DNA of 64,000 nt from Aromatoleum tolulyticum (GTDB taxonomy: Bacteria; Pseudomonadota; Gammaproteobacteria; Burkholderiales; Rhodocyclaceae), in NCBI RefSeq assembly GCF_900156155.1, contig NZ_FTMD01000009.1, forward strand, positions 1 through 64,000, given 5' to 3'. Positions 60,738 to 64,000 of the stretch are shown here, piece by piece; the first letter of the stretch is position 1; each line of letters starts with the position of its first letter. The notes under the pieces are model-generated. The model ran no database searches. It was given only the letters and a program-made list of their open reading frames with translations, and was not told the DNA's origin. The position numbers and the translations under genes were made by a program.

Positions 60738-62822
60738 TCAGGCGGGCCAATGGCAGCGCACGCTGCGCCCGCCGCGCAGGTCGGTAACCGCGGGGTACTG
60801 CGCCCGGCAGATGTCGGTCGCGCGCTCGCAACGCGGGTGGAAATGGCAGCCCGCAGGCGGCGCCAGCGGCGACGGCAGGTCGCCGGCCACCACCGGGCGT
60901 GCGGCACCGGCCGCACCGCCCGCGTGCGCCGCGGTTTCACGCCCGATATCGGGAACCGCCGCGAGCAGTGCGCGGGTGTAGGGATGCGCGGGCGACGCCA
61001 GCACTTTCCCGACCGGCCCCTGCTCGACGATGCGCCCCAGGTACATCACCGCAATCTCGTCGGCGAGCCAGCTCACCACGCCGATGTTGTGCGTGATGAA
61101 GAGGTAGGCGAGATCGAACTCCGCCTGCAGCTCGCGCATCAGGTTGAGGATCTGCGCCTGCACCGACACGTCCAGCGCGCTCGTCGGCTCGTCGCACACG
61201 ATCAGTTTCGGCCGCACCGCGAGTGCCCGGGCGATCGCGATGCGCTGGCGCTGGCCGCCGGAGAATTCGTGCGGATAGCGCAGCTTCATTTCCGGCGTGA
61301 GTCCCACGCGCGCAAGCAGCGCGTCGATGCGCCCGGCACGCTTCAATGGATCCGGCTCGACGCCCAGCGCGAGCATGCCCTCCTCGATGATCTCGCCGAC
61401 GCGCATGCGCGGGTTCAGCGACGCGAAGGGATCCTGGAACACCATCTGGAAATCGCGCCGCAGCGCGCGCAAGGCCGGCCGGGACAGCCCCGCGAGCAGC
61501 GTGCCGTCGAGGTACACCTCGCCGCCCGTCGGCGTCACAAGCTGCAGGATCGCCTTGCCGGCCGTCGTCTTGCCGCAGCCGGACTCGCCCACCAGCGCCA
61601 GCGTGCGCCCCGGCGCGAGCACGAGGCTCACGCCATCGACGGCGCGCACGCGCGCCACCTCGCGCCGCAGGAGACCCTTGCGCACCGGGAAATGCACCTG
61701 CAGGTCGCGCACGTCGAGCAGCGGCACCGTCCTTGCGCCTGAGCGTGCGTCCGCCGCAACGGCCACGGGCGCCGCCACGGCGGTCGTGCGCCCTTCCGCA
61801 TGATCTTGCGCATACAGATGGCAGCGCACCGCCTGCTCCCCCACGGCCTGCCACGCCGGGGCCTCGTGATGACACCGGTCGAACACCTCGGGACAGCGCC
61901 CGGCGAAGCGGCAGCCGCTGAAGACCTGATCGAGCGGGGGCACATGTCCGCCCAGCGCCGCCAGCGGACGGCCGCGCTGGGCGTCGGTCGGCAGCGCGGC
62001 GAAGAGCTTGCGGGAATACGGGTGCAGCGGCGCGCGGAAGAAGTCCTCGCGCGCGCCGGTCTCGACCAGCTCGCCCGCGTACATCACGCCGATGCGCTGC
62101 GCCATGCGCGCGACGACACCCAGGTCGTGGGTGATCAGCAGCATGCCCATGCCGCGCTCGGCCTGCAGGCGTGCGAGCAGGTCGAGCACCTGGGCCTGGA
62201 TCGTCACGTCGAGCGCGGTCGTCGGCTCGTCGGCGATCAGCAGTTCGGGCTCGCCCGCGAGCGCCATCGCGATCATCACGCGCTGCTTCATCCCGCCCGA
62301 GAACTGGAAAGGATAGTCGTCCAGCCGCCGCCCGGCGTCGGGAATGCCCACCGCGTCGAGGAGGCGCTGTGCCTCCGCGCGCGCCGCCGCGCCGCGCAGG
62401 CCGCGATGGCGCGCCAGCACCTCGCCGATCTGCGTCATCACCGTCATCACCGGGTTGAGGCTGGTCGAGGGCTCCTGGAAGATCATCGCGATCCGCCCGC
62501 CGCGCACCTCGCGCATGCCCGCCTCGCTGCGCGCGAGCAGCTCGTCGCCGGCAAAGCGCACCTCGCCGCCGACGATGCGTCCGGCGTCCGGCAGCAGGCG
62601 CAGCAGGGCCAGCGCCGTCATCGACTTGCCGCAGCCGGATTCGCCCAGCAGCGCGAAGGTCTCCCCTGCCGCGATCGAGAACCCGACACCATCGACCGGA
62701 CGCACGGGCCGTGCGGCGGTGCCGATATGCACGCGCAGTCCCCTCACGTCCAGGAGCGGAACGTCGATCGGTCGGTCCTGCTGCGCAGCCTGCGGTCGGT
62801 CGGTTCCGGCGAGTACGGTCAT
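60738..62822 (-). CDS. Fused oligopeptide-type ABC transporter ATPase (two ABC domains)
   Basis: The 694-residue protein carries two complete ABC domains in DppD-DppF order. The first has Walker A GESGCGKS at 60-67 and [20 protein letters not shown]; the second has GESGCGKTT near 411 and [20 protein letters not shown]. Each is followed by the oligopeptide-transport C-terminal extension with Cys residues ([30 protein letters not shown]). It would energise peptide or glutathione import (GsiA/YejF-like). No permease or binding-protein gene is adjacent, so its partners are elsewhere. Confidence 0.92.
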   Translation of the reverse strand: MTVLAGTDRPQAAQQDRPIDVPLLDVRGLRVHIGTAARPVRPVDGVGFSIAAGETFALLGESGCGKSMTALALLRLLPDAGRIVGGEVRFAGDELLARSEAGMREVRGGRIAMIFQEPSTSLNPVMTVMTQIGEVLARHRGLRGAAARAEAQRLLDAVGIPDAGRRLDDYPFQFSGGMKQRVMIAMALAGEPELLIADEPTTALDVTIQAQVLDLLARLQAERGMGMLLITHDLGVVARMAQRIGVMYAGELVETGAREDFFRAPLHPYSRKLFAALPTDAQRGRPLAALGGHVPPLDQVFSGCRFAGRCPEVFDRCHHEAPAWQAVGEQAVRCHLYAQDHAEGRTTAVAAPVAVAADARSGARTVPLLDVRDLQVHFPVRKGLLRREVARVRAVDGVSLVLAPGRTLALVGESGCGKTTAGKAILQLVTPTGGEVYLDGTLLAGLSRPALRALRRDFQMVFQDPFASLNPRMRVGEIIEEGMLALGVEPDPLKRAGRIDALLARVGLTPEMKLRYPHEFSGGQRQRIAIARALAVRPKLIVCDEPTSALDVSVQAQILNLMRELQAEFDLAYLFITHNIGVVSWLADEIAVMYLGRIVEQGPVGKVLASPAHPYTRALLAAVPDIGRETAAHAGGAAGAARPVVAGDLPSPLAPPAGCHFHPRCERATDICRAQYPAVTDLRGGRSVRCHWPA

Positions 62823-62901
62823 CGAGGGGGATATCTGCGGAAGTGGATGGAAAAAGGGCCGCTTGCGCGGCCCTGTGGCACTGCTGCGACCGGTCGGCCG
62901 A

Positions 62902-63381
62902 TCAGTGGTGGTGGCCGCCCGCGCCGTGCACGTGACCGTGCGCCAGCTCCTCGGCGGTCGCCGGACGCACTTCCGCGATGGTCACGTCGAACACCAGCGC
63001 GGTGCCGGCCAGCGGGTGGTTGCCGTCGACGACGACCTTGCCGTCGGCGATGTCGGTGATGCGGTAGATCATTTCCTCCTCGCCGTCGTCGGTGACGCGC
63101 TCGAAGGACATGCCGACCTCGATGTTCTCGGGGAACTGGGTGAGATCCTCGACCAGCACGAGTTCCTCGTCGTAATCGCCGAAGGCATCCTCGGGCTGCA
63201 GCTTGACCGTCAGCTGCTCGCCGACCTTCTTGCCGTGCAGCGCCTCCTCGATGGCGGGGAAGATGCCATCGTAGCCGCCGTGCAGGTAGACCAGCGGCTG
63301 CTGACCATCATCGATCATGTTGCCGTCCGGGTCGACGACGGTGTACTTAAGCGTTACGACGCTGTTCTTGACGATTTCCAT
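62902..63381 (-). CDS. FKBP-type peptidyl-prolyl isomerase, SlyD-like
   Basis: The 159-residue cytoplasmic FKBP has an inserted chaperone flap: VTLKYTVVDPDGNMIDD, PLVYLHGGYDGIFPAIEEAL, EDAFGDYDEELV and GNHPLAGTALVFDV. The tail AHGHVHGAGGHHH is a short His-rich metal-binding end as in SlyD, so nickel or zinc handling is likely. Its start lies within the last 35 bases of bcp, indicating coupled expression. Confidence 0.93.
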   Translation of the reverse strand: MEIVKNSVVTLKYTVVDPDGNMIDDGQQPLVYLHGGYDGIFPAIEEALHGKKVGEQLTVKLQPEDAFGDYDEELVLVEDLTQFPENIEVGMSFERVTDDGEEEMIYRITDIADGKVVVDGNHPLAGTALVFDVTIAEVRPATAEELAHGHVHGAGGHHH

Positions 63382-63859
63382 TAGCGTTCTCTGTTTCCAG
63401 TTTCCTGACCAGTTCGAAAACCCCCGCCGCATGGCCGCGGGGTGTAACGTCGCGGAGTGCGTGGCGGACGATGCCTTCCTTGTCGATCACGAAGGTCGTC
63501 CGTGCCACACCCATCTTCTTCACACCATCGACTTCCTTGGGCTGCCAGACATCGTAGAGCCGGCACACCTCGGTCTCCACGTCGGAAAGCAGACGTATCG
63601 ACAGACCGTGCTGGTCGCGGAATTCGGCGTGGGTCAGGCAATCGTCGGGACTGACGCCGATGATGATGCAGCCGTAGCGGGCGAAGTCGTCTTCATGATC
63701 GGAGAAGTCGGCCGCCTGCAGGGTGCATCCCGGCGTGTTGTCACGAGGGTAAAAGTAGAGGACCACATGGTGCCTGCCGCGTTCTGCGGCGAGGTCGAAA
63801 TCCTCCATGTCCGCATCCGGCAGCGAAAACGTTGGCGCGATATCACCGATCTGCAACAT
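63347..63859 (-). CDS. bcp: Thioredoxin-dependent peroxiredoxin (Bcp/PrxQ)
   Basis: The 170-residue peroxiredoxin has peroxidatic Cys45 in YPRDNTPGCTLQAADF. The resolving Cys50 of E. coli Bcp is Ala here; Cys64 (ARYGCIIIG) may substitute. KKMGVARTTFVIDKEG is the usual late motif. It reduces H2O2 and organic peroxides. The 15-20 residue C-terminal extension overlaps the FKBP gene. AGGGAG stands ahead of ATG. Confidence 0.94.
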   Translation of the reverse strand: MLQIGDIAPTFSLPDADMEDFDLAAERGRHHVVLYFYPRDNTPGCTLQAADFSDHEDDFARYGCIIIGVSPDDCLTHAEFRDQHGLSIRLLSDVETEVCRLYDVWQPKEVDGVKKMGVARTTFVIDKEGIVRHALRDVTPRGHAAGVFELVRKLETENANGNRQEQRRNA

Positions 63860-63965
63860 GTGATCTCCCTGACGTCGTTGGATTCTAGCCGAGACACGAA
63901 GCGAACTCTACCCGCGTCTCGCCCGCTTGCGCTACACCGATTTAATGCTTGCGGATCAGCACAAG

Positions 63966-63981
63966 CTGTTTAAAATTACAG
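63966..63981 (+). promoter_or_regulatory. LexA (SOS) box in front of a gene starting at the window edge
   Basis: CTGT-N8-ACAG with an all-AT centre (TTAAAATT) fits the LexA consensus exactly. It is followed at 63989-63992 by GGAG and, six bases later, by AT at 63999-64000, which would be the first two bases of an ATG. An SOS gene such as lexA or recA probably starts here on the plus strand, but none of it is inside the window. Confidence 0.7.
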
Positions 63982-64000
63982 TTACTCCGGAGAATCCCAT

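Noticed and set aside
1-64000. CRISPR arrays, tRNA or rRNA genes
   Set aside because: No regular spaced repeats and no cloverleaf or rRNA-like segment were noticed on either strand while reading; a covariance search was not possible.

Overview
The window looks like chromosome of a GC-rich betaproteobacterium. Its housekeeping end (mutS, dnaQ/rnhA/methyltransferase/gloB, bcp), its many Bug/TctC-type binding proteins and its mix of sulfonate and aromatic-acid-type catabolism would fit the Azoarcus/Aromatoleum/Thauera group. That placement is inferred from gene content, not from a marker gene comparison.

Layout. (1) 1-1,720: the tail of an IS5-type transposase abuts a lower-GC DUF262 (GmrSD-like) gene that seems to be cut by the IS end. 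(2) 1,990-14,800: an uncharacterised catabolic locus. The minus strand carries a four-domain rhodanese, two tandem TctC binding proteins, an enoyl-CoA hydratase-like protein, a GrdB-like CxxC protein, a PaaK-like CoA ligase and the TctAB permease. Divergent from these are a two-subunit aconitase X and a third TctC. A short remnant of a probable cysteine-dioxygenase-like gene lies next to the rhodanese. (3) 14,820-27,260: a DUF2325 protein, then a sulfonate island. Taurine-type uptake (tauABC) and an omega-aminotransferase run on plus. A minus-strand operon xsc-ssuA-ssuC-ssuB-sauS-sauT feeds the same intermediate, sulfoacetaldehyde, from a second sulfonate, probably sulfoacetate. (4) 27,670-51,110: a creatinine-to-pyruvate island, nearly all on minus. 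It has an NCS1 permease, creatininase, a Tsx-like outer-membrane channel, a PotABCD-like ABC transporter, creatinase, an MHS transporter, RidA, GlyA, SdaA, the four sarcosine oxidase subunits, FolB, a GlxA-type regulator and PurU. One diheme cytochrome c and a porin fragment interrupt it. (5) 51,450-64,000: core functions: MutS, a spermidine-synthase-like protein, DnaQ, RnhA, a methyltransferase, GloB, a GGDEF response regulator, a LysM lytic transglycosylase, a fused oligopeptide-type ABC ATPase, an SlyD-like FKBP and Bcp. The window ends at an SOS box in front of a plus-strand gene whose start codon is at the very edge.

How the genes work together. Island 4 reads as a complete chain: creatinine -> creatine -> sarcosine + urea -> glycine + methylene-THF -> serine -> pyruvate + NH3. 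FolB would supply the folate and PurU would drain excess formyl-THF. Island 3 joins two sulfonate inputs at Xsc, which gives acetyl phosphate and sulfite. No phosphate acetyltransferase or sulfite exporter/oxidase is in the window. Island 2 is the best candidate for an undescribed system: carboxylate uptake, CoA activation, a selenium-free relative of glycine-reductase component B, and sulfur-transfer domains. Only one dedicated transcription factor (GlxA-like) is seen. Two short, well-initiated leader ORFs overlap the starts of acnX and xsc.

All functions are inferred from motifs and context by reading alone; no database search was possible. Several starts were moved from the longest frame to a downstream ATG/GTG with a better ribosome binding site.
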